Positions 1-8,294 of a DNA stretch of 64,000 bases are shown here, one piece after another. Position 1 is the first letter of the stretch. Every line of letters starts with the position of its first letter. Both the position numbers and the translations under genes were made by a program. The notes under the pieces are model-generated. The model had not been told where the DNA came from. It ran no database searches and saw nothing but the letters and a program-made list of their open reading frames with translations. The DNA comes from Streptomyces sp. NRRL F-525 (GTDB taxonomy: Bacteria; Actinomycetota; Actinomycetes; Streptomycetales; Streptomycetaceae). The DNA lies in assembly GCF_000716605.1 (NCBI RefSeq), contig NZ_JNXE01000024.1, positions 87,985 through 151,984 on the forward strand, written 5' to 3'.

Positions 1-244
1 GCCGCGCGGACAGCACCAGGATCGGCACCCGGGTCCAGCCCCGCAGCCCCCGGATCACCTCGACGCCGTCCATGTCGGGCAGCCCCAGGTCGAGGACGAC
101 CACGTCCGGGTGCTTGGAGGCGGCGAGGTCGAGGGCGGTCTTGCCGTCGGCGGCCGCGTCGACCTCGTACTTCCGCGCCTTGAGGTTGATCACGAGGGCC
201 CGCACGATCTGCGGCTCATCCTCGACCACGAGGACCCTGGTCAT
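1..244 (-). CDS. kdpE: KdpE response regulator, N-terminal part (runs off left edge)
   Basis: Only the receiver domain lies in the window. The reading frame starts ATG at 244 and overlaps the kdpD stop as ATGA, so the pair is translationally coupled. The visible 81 codons begin MTRVLVVEDEPQIVRAL (acidic pocket EDE) and contain VVVLDLGLPDMDGVEV with the phospho-acceptor Asp near residue 53. In the known family KdpE is an OmpR-type activator of the Kdp high-affinity K+ ATPase operon, phosphorylated by KdpD. The DNA-binding half lies beyond position 1. No kdpFABC is present upstream of kdpD, so whether transporter genes follow kdpE cannot be seen. Confidence 0.9.
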   Translation of the reverse strand, partial: MTRVLVVEDEPQIVRALVINLKARKYEVDAAADGKTALDLAASKHPDVVVLDLGLPDMDGVEVIRGLRGWTRVPILVLSAR

Positions 245-2793
245 GAGGCCTGCCTTTCCGGTTGTACGTCAAACACGTCATGCGCGTCGTCTACGGTGCC
301 GTCCGCCGCGCGGAGCGTGAGCACCATGGTGAGGCCTCCGCCGGGCGTGTCCTCGGCGTTCAGGGTGCCGTTCATCGCCTCGGTGAACCCGCGCGCCACG
401 GCGAGACCGAGTCCGACCCCGGCGCCGCGCGGGGCGTCGCCGTAGCGCTGGAAGGGCTCGAAAATGCGGTCCTTGGCCGCGTCCGGGACTCCCGGGCCCC
501 GGTCGACCACCCGTACCTCGACACGGTCGGCGATGGCGCTGGCGGACACCAGGACGGTTTCGCCGGGCGGGCTGTACTTGACCGCGTTCTCGACCAGGTT
601 GGCCACCGCCCGCTCCAGGAGCCCGGGGTCGACGGCCACCATGGGCAGCGTCTCCGGGATGTCGAGTTCGGCGCTGCCTTCGGGGACCCCGCCCAGCGCC
701 ATCGGCACGACCTCGTCGAGGTCGATTTCGCGGATGATCGGCGTGACCGTGCCGGTCTGCAGGCGGGACATGTCGAGCAGGTTGCCCACGAGGTGGTCGA
801 GCCGGTCGGCGCCGTCCTCGATGCCCTCAAGGAGCTCGGCCTGGTCCTCCTCGGACCACGCCACGTCGTCGGAGCGCAGGGAGGAGACGGCCGCCTTGAT
901 GCCGGCGAGCGGGGTCCGCAGATCGTGGCTCACGGCCGCCAGGAGGGCCGTACGGATGCGATTGCCCTCGGCGAGCGCCCGGGCCTGGTCGGCCTCCTCA
1001 CGCAGGCGCCTGCGGTCCAGTACGACGGCTGCCTGGGCGGCGAAGGCGGCCAGCACCCGGCGGTCGGAGGCGGGCAGGACGCGGCCGGTCAGCGCGAGGG
1101 CCATGTGGTCGCCGACCGGCATGTCCACGTCGCCGTCCTCGGGCCGCTCCAGCGGCGCCCCCACGCCGACCCGGCCGGCGCAGGTCCAGGGCTCCACGTC
1201 GCTCTTGCGCTCCAGCAGGGCCACGGACTCCATGCCGAAGGTCTCCCGGACGCGCTCCAGAAGGGCCTCCAGGCTGGTCTCGCCGCGCAGCACGCTGCCC
1301 GCGAGGAACGACAGGATCTCGGACTCGGCACGCAGTCTGGCGGCCTGCTGGGTGCGTCGCGCGGCGAGGTCCACCACGGAGGCCACGGACACGGCGACGC
1401 CGACGAAGATCGCGATGGCGACGATGTTCTTGGGGTCGGCGATCGTCAGCCGGTGCAGCGGGGGCGTGTAGTAGTAGTTCAGCAGGAACGAGCCGAGGGC
1501 CGCCGAGACCAGCGCCGGCAGCAGCCCACCGAGCAGCGCCGCCGCCACCGTCAGCGACAGGAAGAGCAGCATGTCGTTGGCGAGCCCCAGATGGACGGCG
1601 TTCAGCAGCAGCGCGAGCCCCACCGGCCCGACCACCCCGACCAGCCACCCGGAGACGATCCGGGCCCGCCCGAGCCGCGCGCCCCGGGACACGGGCAGCC
1701 CGCGCCCCTTGGCGACCTCTTCGTGGGTGACGATGTGGACGTCCAGGTCAGGGCCCGACTCGCGGGCGACCGTGGCGCCGACCCCCGGCCCGAAGACGTA
1801 CTGCCAGGTCTTGCGGCGCGAGGAGCCGAGGACGATCTGCGTGGCGTTCACCCCGCGCGCGAAGTCGAGCAGCGCGGCCGGGATGTCGTCGCCGACGACG
1901 TGGTGGAAGGTGCCGCCGAGGTCCTCGGCGAGGGTGCGCTGGAGGGCGAGTTCCTTCGGGGAGGCCGAGGTCAGCCCGTCGCTGCGCGAGATGTACACGG
2001 CCAGCACCTCGCCGCCGGCCCCCTTCTCGGCGAGCCGCGCGGCCCGCCGTATCAGCGTCCGCCCTTCGGGCCCGCCGGTCAGCCCTACGACGATCCGCTC
2101 GCGGGAACCCCAGATCGCCGAGACCTGGTGCTCACTGCGGTACTCCTGGAGGTACTCGTCGACCCTGTCGGCCACCCACAACAGCGCCAACTCCCGCAGG
2201 GCGGTGAGGTTTCCGGGCCGGAAGTAGTTCGAGAGGGCCGCGTCGACCTTGTCGGGCTTGTAGATGTTGCCGTGCGCCATCCGGCGGCGGAGCGCCTGGG
2301 GCGACATGTCGACGAGTTCGATCTGATCGGCCCGGCGGACGACCTCGTCCGGCACGGTCTCCTGCTGGCGCACCCCGGTGATCGACTCGACGACGTCGCC
2401 GAGGGACTCCAGGTGCTGGATGTTGACGGTGGACACCACATCGATTCCGGCGGCGAGCAGCTCTTCGATGTCCTGCCAGCGCTTGGTGTTGCGGGAGCCC
2501 GGGATGTTGGTGTGGGCGAGTTCGTCCACCAGGGCGACGGCGGGGGCCCGGCGCAGCACCGCGTCGACGTCCATCTCGGTGAAGACAGTCCCCCGGTAGG
2601 CCAGCTCCACGCGCGGGACCTGCTCCAGGCCGTGCAGCATCACCTCGGTGCGGGCCCTCCCGTGGTGCTCCACGAAGGCGACCACACAGTCGGTGCCCCG
2701 CTCCACCCTGCGGTGGGCCTCGGACAGCATGGCGTACGTCTTGCCGACGCCCGGTGCCGCACCGAGGTAGATCCGAAGCTTGCCGCGTCCCAT
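241..2793 (-). CDS. kdpD: KdpD osmosensitive K+ sensor histidine kinase
   Basis: An 850-residue protein of full family length. It opens with the KdpD domain and its Walker A GAAPGVGKT (about residues 11-19). A universal-stress-protein-like domain follows (about 230-365), then four closely spaced membrane segments (about 380-490), a GAF-like linker and the kinase core. The H-box is SHDLRTPLAGI near residue 633, and the ATP-binding lobe carries NLVENAVKYSPP and GVGLGLAVARG. KdpD autophosphorylates in response to K+ limitation or osmotic upshift and signals to KdpE, the next gene (overlap ATGA). The start ATG at 2793 is followed directly by the conserved MGRGKLRIYLG. The gene upstream is unrelated, so the usual kdpFABC-kdpDE order is not kept on this side. 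Confidence 0.95.
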   Translation of the reverse strand: MGRGKLRIYLGAAPGVGKTYAMLSEAHRRVERGTDCVVAFVEHHGRARTEVMLHGLEQVPRVELAYRGTVFTEMDVDAVLRRAPAVALVDELAHTNIPGSRNTKRWQDIEELLAAGIDVVSTVNIQHLESLGDVVESITGVRQQETVPDEVVRRADQIELVDMSPQALRRRMAHGNIYKPDKVDAALSNYFRPGNLTALRELALLWVADRVDEYLQEYRSEHQVSAIWGSRERIVVGLTGGPEGRTLIRRAARLAEKGAGGEVLAVYISRSDGLTSASPKELALQRTLAEDLGGTFHHVVGDDIPAALLDFARGVNATQIVLGSSRRKTWQYVFGPGVGATVARESGPDLDVHIVTHEEVAKGRGLPVSRGARLGRARIVSGWLVGVVGPVGLALLLNAVHLGLANDMLLFLSLTVAAALLGGLLPALVSAALGSFLLNYYYTPPLHRLTIADPKNIVAIAIFVGVAVSVASVVDLAARRTQQAARLRAESEILSFLAGSVLRGETSLEALLERVRETFGMESVALLERKSDVEPWTCAGRVGVGAPLERPEDGDVDMPVGDHMALALTGRVLPASDRRVLAAFAAQAAVVLDRRRLREEADQARALAEGNRIRTALLAAVSHDLRTPLAGIKAAVSSLRSDDVAWSEEDQAELLEGIEDGADRLDHLVGNLLDMSRLQTGTVTPIIREIDLDEVVPMALGGVPEGSAELDIPETLPMVAVDPGLLERAVANLVENAVKYSPPGETVLVSASAIADRVEVRVVDRGPGVPDAAKDRIFEPFQRYGDAPRGAGVGLGLAVARGFTEAMNGTLNAEDTPGGGLTMVLTLRAADGTVDDAHDVFDVQPERQAS

Positions 2794-2897
2794 GGCCCCA
2801 TTGTCTTCCCGTCACACCTGTGTACGCAGCGTCGACTTTACGGCCAATAAGTCCGACAAATGGGGTGACGAGTACGCCCGGGGACGTCTTTGACACA

Positions 2898-2935
2898 ACC
2901 CTGATGCCCGTACGGCACCGTACGGGCATCAGGGT
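2898..2935. terminator. Intrinsic terminator, 18-bp perfect stem
   Basis: A perfect 18-bp inverted repeat (2898-2915 and 2918-2935, 2-nt gap) sits just downstream of the alginate-lyase gene on the minus strand and upstream of kdpD. It most likely ends the lyase transcript and insulates kdpDE. There is no U-run, as is normal for Streptomyces. Confidence 0.75.
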
Positions 2936-2954
2936 CCGGCGGTGTTCAGGATGT

Positions 2955-4130
2955 TCAGTTGGGGTTGTCGCCGTGGGTGAGCGTCTCCCAGGCCACGAAG
3001 AGGTTGTTCGTGCCCGCCGGGCGGTTGTTCAGGGTGAGCGTCTGGGTGTTGGTCATCGCGATGCCCAGGCGGTTGTGCAGGGCGTTGTAGCCGACCTCGG
3101 TGACCGGCCCGAGCCCGAGGGTCAGCGACCCACCGCACAGCCAGCTCGGGACGGCCGTGCCCAGCTGGTACTTGGCCTGGAACCCGAGCGCCTGCCGCAG
3201 CCGCTCCCCCACGTCGGTGCCGTAGAGGTCGGTGCCCTGGATCCGGCTGGTCTCGGCGACGTGCGAGATCGACGAGAGGCCGTACCCGGTGTGCGTGAAG
3301 TCGCGGCACGTCTCCTGGGTGAGCCCGGTGACGAAGGTCGACTGGCCCTGCCAGTAACTGACGATCTTCGCCGTGGTGTTGAGGTTCTGGCTCGGCACGG
3401 TCTTCGGTACGGAACCGTCCGAGGCGAGGTAGATGTACGCGGCCGTCCGCGTCCGGAAGAGCGCCATGGCCTTGTCGTACGACGTCTTGTCCTCCAGGAA
3501 GACGGAGATGCCGACGGCGGCGTCCATCATCGTCAGCTCCCAGTTCCCGTTGGAATTGGAGCCGTTGATGATCTCGGGCAGGTAGACGTTGCGCAGCATG
3601 GTCGCGAAGCGGGCCGAGTTGGTCCAGGTCCCGGTGTACGTGTACTTGATGATCTCGGCGGCCTTGGGCCAGGAGGCGCCGGCCCAGCCGGTCTGCAGGG
3701 GCGCGTTGCTGTTGGTGTGGCTGGTGATCGTGGCCGACCAGGCGTCCATGATCTCGATGGCCTTCTGGGCGTAGCGCGCGTCCTTGGTGATGTACCAGGC
3801 GAGCGCGTCGGTGTAGGCCGCGATCGCGTCCTCGCGCTCGTCGGTGCAGCCGTAGTTGGGGTTGGAGTACGAGCCGCACTCGACGACGGCTCTGGGCTTC
3901 GGGGTGCGGCTCAGGCTCGCGTAGGAGCTGGCCATCATCTGGTCGTAGGCACCCTTCCAGGGCTGGGCGCCGGCGAGGACCTCGGTGCGGGCGAAGTCCA
4001 GCTGGCTCCTGGAGACGTCGACTCCGGGGTGGACGAAGGTGGCGGGGGCCGCCTGGGCGGCGGTGCCTGGCTGGGCGAAGAAGCCCAGGACCAGGGCGGT
4101 GACGACGGAGAGCAGGGCAGCGCGGCGCAC
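2955..4130 (-). CDS. Secreted alginate-lyase-family polysaccharide lyase
   Basis: 391 residues from the GTG at 4130, chosen because GGAG lies 6 nt upstream; a longer frame to 4157 lacks a ribosome site. Residues 1-27 form a Sec signal peptide (two Arg, hydrophobic core, then QPGTAAQAAPA). The mature protein resembles the alginate_lyase (alpha/alpha toroid) superfamily: HPGVDVSRSQLDFART near the start, a WYI..DARYA helix pair, NGNWELTMMDA in the catalytic-type region, and HVAETSRIQGTD. The family cleaves uronic-acid polysaccharides by beta-elimination outside the cell. The substrate cannot be read from sequence; PL38-like or PL5-like enzymes are both possible. It is a single-gene unit between a good promoter and a strong terminator, and probably has a scavenging role. 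Confidence 0.75.
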   Translation of the reverse strand: MRRAALLSVVTALVLGFFAQPGTAAQAAPATFVHPGVDVSRSQLDFARTEVLAGAQPWKGAYDQMMASSYASLSRTPKPRAVVECGSYSNPNYGCTDEREDAIAAYTDALAWYITKDARYAQKAIEIMDAWSATITSHTNSNAPLQTGWAGASWPKAAEIIKYTYTGTWTNSARFATMLRNVYLPEIINGSNSNGNWELTMMDAAVGISVFLEDKTSYDKAMALFRTRTAAYIYLASDGSVPKTVPSQNLNTTAKIVSYWQGQSTFVTGLTQETCRDFTHTGYGLSSISHVAETSRIQGTDLYGTDVGERLRQALGFQAKYQLGTAVPSWLCGGSLTLGLGPVTEVGYNALHNRLGIAMTNTQTLTLNNRPAGTNNLFVAWETLTHGDNPN

Positions 4131-4191
4131 GGTGACTCCGTTCTCGTATGTGAACACAGAGCACCCTCATGAACTTGGGCGTTGAGCCGAG

Positions 4192-4220
4192 ACCATAGGT
4201 ACGGACCAATGAGCCGTCAA
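4192..4220 (-). promoter_or_regulatory. Putative vegetative promoter of the lyase gene
   Basis: On the minus strand TTGACG (4215-4220) and TATGGT (4192-4197) are separated by 17 nt. This fits the Streptomyces HrdB consensus (TTGACR, 16-18, TANNNT). It lies about 60 nt upstream of the GTG start. Confidence 0.5.
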
Positions 4221-4233
4221 GAGTGCGCGCACG

Positions 4234-4272
4234 ACGAAGGGCCGCACCCCGGGGAGGGGTACGGCCCTTTCG
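4234..4272. terminator. Intrinsic terminator downstream of DUF3710 gene
   Basis: An inverted repeat of about 16 bp with two imperfections pairs CGAAGGGCCG...CCCC with GGGGTACGGCCCTTTCG. It is 17 nt past the stop of the DUF3710 gene and ends the PaaI-dut-DUF3710 transcript. Confidence 0.7.
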
Positions 4273-4288
4273 TCTACGTCTGTTCCAA

Positions 4289-5044
4289 CTAGCGGATCTC
4301 GGTGACCTCCGGCCCGCGCTGCAGCTGGCCCATGCCGCCGGAGAAGCGGGAACCCGCCTCTTCCTGCTGGACGCCCTCGGGGACCATCTGGGCGTCGTTC
4401 GGCAGCTTCAGGACGATCGGGTCGCGGGGCGCCATCGGGCCCTCGCCGCGCACGACGACCGTGTCCCGGAAGATCTGCTCCAGCAGCCCGGCCGCCTGCG
4501 GCTGCACCGCGCCCTGCCCGGAGATCACCCCGCGCAGGAACCAGCGCGAACCGTCCACGCCGACGAACCGCACGACCTGGAACCCGCCCGTGCCGTCCGG
4601 CAGTTGCACCGGAACCTGCGCGCGCAGCTCCCAGCCCAGCGGCCCCTCGACCTCGTCGACGATGCCGCCCTGCTGGGTGATGCCGCTGGCGATCTCCTCG
4701 CGGACCTCACCCCAGATGCCCTCGCGCTTGGGCGCGGCGAAGGCCTGCAACTGGATGGCACTGTCCTTGAGGACCACGGTGGCGGCGACGATCGCGTCGC
4801 CCGCGACCTCGACCCGCAACTCCATGCCGTCGACTCCCGGCACGAACAGACCGCCCAGGTCCACCCGGCCCTCGGCGGGGTCGCCGATCTCCGAGTCGTC
4901 CCAGGGTCCGTCGGGGCGGGGCTCCGGCTCGAGCTTCACGCGCTCGACCGACTCGTCCGCCTCAGTGTCGACGTCGTCGACGACCTGCTCGGCCTCGCTC
5001 GCCGCGTCCTCGGCGGCAGTGCCCTTCTTGCGACGTCCGAACAC
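4289..5044 (-). CDS. DUF3710 domain protein
   Basis: 251 residues from the GTG at 5044, which has GAAGGA upstream; the frame extends to 5092 but would overlap dut. The N-terminus is basic (VFGRRKKG) and is followed by an acidic, disordered stretch to about residue 60. A globular DUF3710 core follows (GGLFVPGVDGMELRVEV, the aromatic GSRWFLRGVISG, and a C-terminal DPIVLKLP). DUF3710 is an actinobacterial family commonly found next to dut, with no assigned function. The gene lies 1 nt after the dut stop, so it is co-transcribed with dut. No signal peptide, membrane segment or catalytic motif is seen. Confidence 0.85.
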   Translation of the reverse strand: MFGRRKKGTAAEDAASEAEQVVDDVDTEADESVERVKLEPEPRPDGPWDDSEIGDPAEGRVDLGGLFVPGVDGMELRVEVAGDAIVAATVVLKDSAIQLQAFAAPKREGIWGEVREEIASGITQQGGIVDEVEGPLGWELRAQVPVQLPDGTGGFQVVRFVGVDGSRWFLRGVISGQGAVQPQAAGLLEQIFRDTVVVRGEGPMAPRDPIVLKLPNDAQMVPEGVQQEEAGSRFSGGMGQLQRGPEVTEIR

Positions 5045-5045
5045 G

Positions 5046-5561
5046 TCACTGTCCTTCCCGGTCGGATACGACCGAAGCGTATCGATTCCCACCCGTGGTG
5101 CCGCCCACGGCGGCGTGACCGCCGGTGGACCCGAAGCCCCCCTCGGCCCGCGCCGATTCGGGAAGTTCCGCGACCTCCTGGAAGCGGACCCTCTCGACCT
5201 GCTGGACGACCAGCTGGGCGATCCGGTCGAAGCGCTCGAACCGAACCGACTCGTACGGGTCGAGATTCACCACGATCACCTTGATCTCCCCACGGTACCC
5301 GGCATCAACCGTCCCCGGGGCATTCACCAGGGCAACACCACAGCGGGCGGCGAGCCCCGAACGAGGGTGCACGAAGGCCGCGTACCCCTCCGGGAGAGCG
5401 ATAGACACCCCCGTGGGCAGTACGGCCCGTTCACCCGGCTTCAGTTCCCGGCTCTCGGTGGTCCGCAGATCGGCTCCCGCGTCACCGGGATGCTCGTACG
5501 ACGGAAGCGGTACGTCCGGGTCGACGCGCCGGATCGACACGTCCAGAGAACTACGGCTCAC
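5046..5561 (-). CDS. dut: dUTP diphosphatase (dUTPase)
   Basis: A 171-residue trimeric-type dUTPase that hydrolyses dUTP to dUMP and pyrophosphate, limiting uracil in DNA and supplying dTMP precursor. The five family motifs are visible in order: PGDAGADLR, VHPRSGLA, GTVDAGYRGEI (with the catalytic Asp), RIAQLVV, and the C-terminal Gly-rich arm RAEGGFGSTG that closes over the substrate. The GTG start at 5561 overlaps the stop of the upstream thioesterase gene (GTGA), indicating translational coupling. About 20 residues after the fifth motif are family-variable. Confidence 0.95.
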   Translation of the reverse strand: MSRSSLDVSIRRVDPDVPLPSYEHPGDAGADLRTTESRELKPGERAVLPTGVSIALPEGYAAFVHPRSGLAARCGVALVNAPGTVDAGYRGEIKVIVVNLDPYESVRFERFDRIAQLVVQQVERVRFQEVAELPESARAEGGFGSTGGHAAVGGTTGGNRYASVVSDREGQ

Positions 5562-6142
5562 GGGTTCACCTCGAAGGCACGGGTACGCCGGACCTGGTCC
5601 GGGTCGTCCATGGCGGCCCGGATCTCCTGCGGGCGGCCGTTGTCGATGAAGTGGTCGACCTTCACCTCGACGAAGAGGGCGTCGGCGCGCACGGCGACGG
5701 GCCCGTCGGGGCCGCCGATGCGTCCGGTGGCGGTCGAGTAGATCTTCCGGCCGGCCACGGCCGTCACCTCGGCCTCCAGGTACAGCACGGTGTCCACGGG
5801 CACCGGCCGCACGAAGTCGGTCTCCAGGCGCCCGGTCACCGCGATCGTCCGCAGCAGCCAGTTCAGCGAGCCGAGGGTCTCGTCCAGTGCGCTGGCGAGC
5901 ACTCCGCCGTGCGCGAGGCCCGGGGCGCCCTGGTGGGCGGCCCGCACGGTGAACTCGGCGGTGATGGTGACGCCCTCACCGGCCCGCGCCTCCAGGTGCA
6001 GCCCGTGCGGCTGGTCGCCGCCACACCCGAAACACTGTTCGTAGTGCGCACCGAGCAACTCGCCCGGCGCGGGCGCGTCAGGGTGCCGCACCGGTTTCAC
6101 GGCGTCGGACGGAGGCTTAAGAGCTGGAGAAGTACCACTCAC
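5558..6142 (-). CDS. PaaI-family hotdog thioesterase
   Basis: 194 residues from the GTG at 6142 (AAGG about 10 nt upstream). The open frame to 6202 would run into the divergent DUF3093 gene. The hotdog fold motif GAPGLAHGGVLASALDETLG contains the HGG..D/E active-site signature of PaaI/thioesterase-superfamily acyl-CoA hydrolases. A CFGCGGDQPHGLHL segment precedes it, a Cys-rich front common in actinobacterial homologues. The acyl substrate is unknown. It is first gene of a three-gene unit with dut and the DUF3710 gene. Confidence 0.8.
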   Translation of the reverse strand: MSGTSPALKPPSDAVKPVRHPDAPAPGELLGAHYEQCFGCGGDQPHGLHLEARAGEGVTITAEFTVRAAHQGAPGLAHGGVLASALDETLGSLNWLLRTIAVTGRLETDFVRPVPVDTVLYLEAEVTAVAGRKIYSTATGRIGGPDGPVAVRADALFVEVKVDHFIDNGRPQEIRAAMDDPDQVRRTRAFEVNP

Positions 6143-6200
6143 AGCCGCAGACCTTACCCGCGCGTCGGCACCTTCCGGACACCGTGCCAAGCTTGGCTCC

Positions 6201-6665
6201 ATGCAGCTTTCCGCCTCCCCCTACGACGAGCGCCTCACCGCCCCCCGTTCGTGGTGGTTCATCTCGTTCCTGGTCGGCGTCTCCTTCGCCCTGATCCTGC
6301 TGCCCTTCGGCACCCTGCCGCTCCTCGGCGGCCTGGTCGGCGGCACCGCGGTCGCGTCCGTGATGGCCAGTTCCTACGGCTCGCTCCGCATCCGGATCGT
6401 GGGCGACCAGCTGATCGCGGGCGAGGCGAAGATCCCGGTGACGGCCCTGGGCGAGGCGGAGATCCTGGACCCGGAGGAGGCCCGCGCCTGGCGGACCTAC
6501 AAGGCCGACACCCGCGCCTTCCTGCTGCTGCGCTCGTACATCCCGAGGGCACTGCGCGTCGAGGTCACCGACCCGGACGACCCGACGCCGTACCTGTATC
6601 TGTCGACCCGCGAGCCGGAGCGGCTGGCGGAGGCCCTGAAGACGGCCCGCGCGGCAGCCGTCTAG
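6201..6665 (+). CDS. DUF3093 membrane protein
   Basis: 154 residues. Two adjacent hydrophobic segments (about residues 19-36 and 39-55) follow the conserved N-terminal YDERLTAPRSWW. The remainder is a soluble domain with IRIVGDQLIAGEAKIP and DPTPYLYLSTREPERL. This is the actinobacterial DUF3093 family, placed here by its distinctive N-terminus; no reaction is assigned. It is divergent from the thioesterase-dut unit with only 58 nt between the starts, so the promoters are back to back. Confidence 0.85.
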   Translation: MQLSASPYDERLTAPRSWWFISFLVGVSFALILLPFGTLPLLGGLVGGTAVASVMASSYGSLRIRIVGDQLIAGEAKIPVTALGEAEILDPEEARAWRTYKADTRAFLLLRSYIPRALRVEVTDPDDPTPYLYLSTREPERLAEALKTARAAAV

Positions 6666-6671
6666 GACCTT

Positions 6672-7589
6672 TCAGCGACCGAGTTCCTTCGGGATCTCAC
6701 CCATCCGCAGCGGGTCCGGCGGGGCCTCCAGGGGCGGCAGTTCGGGCAGCGCGTCCCACGGGACCTGGGCCTTGCGCAGGTCCTTGCGGATGCGCTCGGC
6801 GAGCTTCCTGGTGTCCCGGCGGTTCATGACCGCTCCGACGGCGGCGCCGACCATGAAGGGCATCAGGTTCGGCAAATCCCGAACCATGCGTTTCATGATC
6901 TGCTGACGCAGCTCGCGCTTCATGTGACCGTTCAGCGCGGCGCTCATGGTCGACGGCTTGGTCACGTCGATACCGCGCTCCCCGGACCAGGAGTTCAGAT
7001 ACGTGGTGCTGCGCTGCCGGAGGTCGCCGGGCGGACGGGCGCCGTAGACCTCGTAGAGCTCGGCGATCAGTTTCAGCTCGATCGCGGCGACGCCGGTGAT
7101 CTCGGCGGCCAGTTCGGTGGGCATGGCGGGCGGCACCGGCAGCATCGCCGCGGCGCCGATGCCCGCGCCGACGGTGGACGTCGCGTTGGCCGCGCCCGCC
7201 ACCAGTTTGTCGGCGAGCTGTTCGGGGCCGAGGCCCGGGAACTGCCGCCGAAGCGCCTGAAGGTCCCGTACGGGGATCCGCGGGGCGATGTCGATGATCC
7301 GGTCGGCGAGGTACGCCAGACCGGCCCTGGCCCGGCTGCCGCCCTTACGGACGCCTTCCCTGGCCTTGTCCCGGATCACCGCCGCCCGTCGTTTCGCGAC
7401 GGGGGCGGCTGCGGGAACGTCCGCCGGCACCGGGAGGTCAGCCCGGTCGGCCGCCGGTTCGAGCGAGGCTGATCCAGTGTCGGATGAGCCCCGCTCGTCG
7501 TCACGCGCGCCATGAGGGCCGTCTGTCGGCCCTTCGTCCGCTCCCGGCCTGCGGGAGCGGCGCTTCCAGGGTGGGGTCGAGCCAGTCAC
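6672..7589 (-). CDS. Conserved actinobacterial protein, EcsC-like core
   Basis: 305 residues from a GTG with GGAGGGG 7 nt upstream. Residues 1-75 are charged and disordered. From about residue 95 the protein has a helical core with Gly/Ala-rich segments (GAGIGAAAMLPVPPAMPTEL and NLMPFMVGAAVGAVMNRR) resembling the EcsC family. These may form membrane-associated helices rather than clear spanning segments. It ends with a Pro-rich tail. EcsC-family proteins have no settled biochemical role. It converges with the DUF3093 gene (6 nt between stops) and lies 13 nt downstream of the DUF4193 gene, so it is probably its operon partner. Confidence 0.6.
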   Translation of the reverse strand: MTGSTPPWKRRSRRPGADEGPTDGPHGARDDERGSSDTGSASLEPAADRADLPVPADVPAAAPVAKRRAAVIRDKAREGVRKGGSRARAGLAYLADRIIDIAPRIPVRDLQALRRQFPGLGPEQLADKLVAGAANATSTVGAGIGAAAMLPVPPAMPTELAAEITGVAAIELKLIAELYEVYGARPPGDLRQRSTTYLNSWSGERGIDVTKPSTMSAALNGHMKRELRQQIMKRMVRDLPNLMPFMVGAAVGAVMNRRDTRKLAERIRKDLRKAQVPWDALPELPPLEAPPDPLRMGEIPKELGR

Positions 7590-7602
7590 GGCCGACCCCT
7601 CC

Positions 7603-7899
7603 TCAGTCGCAGTCGCGGCAGATCGGCTGGCCGTTCTTCTCGCGGGCCAGCTGGCTGCGGTGGTGCACCAGGAAGCAGCTCATGCAAGTGAACTCGTCCT
7701 GCTGCTTGGGCAGCACCCGGACGGCCAGCTCTTCGTTCGAGAGGTCCGCTCCGGGCAGCTCGAGGCCCTCGGCGGCCTCGAATTCGTCGACGTCCACTGC
7801 GGAAGTCGACTTGTCGTTCCTACGCGCCTTGAGTTCTTCAAGGCTGTCCGAGTCGACGTCGTCGTCGGTCTTGCGTGGGGTGTCGTAATCCGTTGCCAT
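7603..7899 (-). CDS. DUF4193 zinc-ribbon-like small protein
   Basis: 98 residues from ATG 7899 (GAGAG upstream). The N-terminal half is acidic. The C-terminal half has two Cys pairs, FTCMSCFLVHHRSQL and PICRDCD at the very end, together a likely Zn-binding knuckle. The family is conserved across actinobacteria and is often encoded near cell-envelope or sigma-factor-related genes. Its function is unknown. The frame extends upstream to 7998 but without a ribosome site. Confidence 0.85.
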   Translation of the reverse strand: MATDYDTPRKTDDDVDSDSLEELKARRNDKSTSAVDVDEFEAAEGLELPGADLSNEELAVRVLPKQQDEFTCMSCFLVHHRSQLAREKNGQPICRDCD

Positions 7900-8294
7900 G
7901 TCGCGCTCTCCCCCTCTGGGTGTCTGCGGTGTCTCCAGCGCACGTAACGCGTGAGAGGCCGGACTTGTGCCCGACCTGAGGCGGAGATTTTGCCTCACAT
8001 CAAGGTCTGTTACTCAATCGACACCCAACCGGACCCCTCAAGAGTGATCGGCTTGGATGGCGAAGGGGACCGTACACGGTCCTCGTGCCGCTCTTCAAAG
8101 GCACCTCATCGTGTACTTCCCGTGATCAAGACCCCCGAAAACCCGGATTTTCCCGGCTTTCCGACAGGGTGCATGATCACGGAGAGTAGATGGCCTGAAA
8201 ATCGCGCTTGTGATCGATCACACACGGGGCTGCCGGAGAAGCGGCCAGAAAATTCCGCGCAAAGCGAACATCCTCGTGTGTCGGCGACATGATC
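7900..8294. other. Intergenic region with GTGATC elements
   Basis: A 395-nt gap between the DUF4193 start and the cutS stop, with no convincing ORF. It is noticeably less GC-rich than its surroundings. It holds a perfect 14-bp palindrome, TGTGATCGATCACA (8209-8222), and two further TGATCA-containing half-palindromes near 8120 and 8174. A short hairpin GGACCGT/ACGGTCC at about 8068-8083 may serve as the cutS terminator. I cannot name a regulator for the palindrome. Confidence 0.4.

Noticed and set aside
262..2850. Long plus-strand reading frame (862 codons) opposite kdpD
   Set aside because: It is the antisense shadow of kdpD: high GC at third positions keeps it free of stops, composition is Gly/Arg/His/Asp-biased without domains, and there is no ribosome site.
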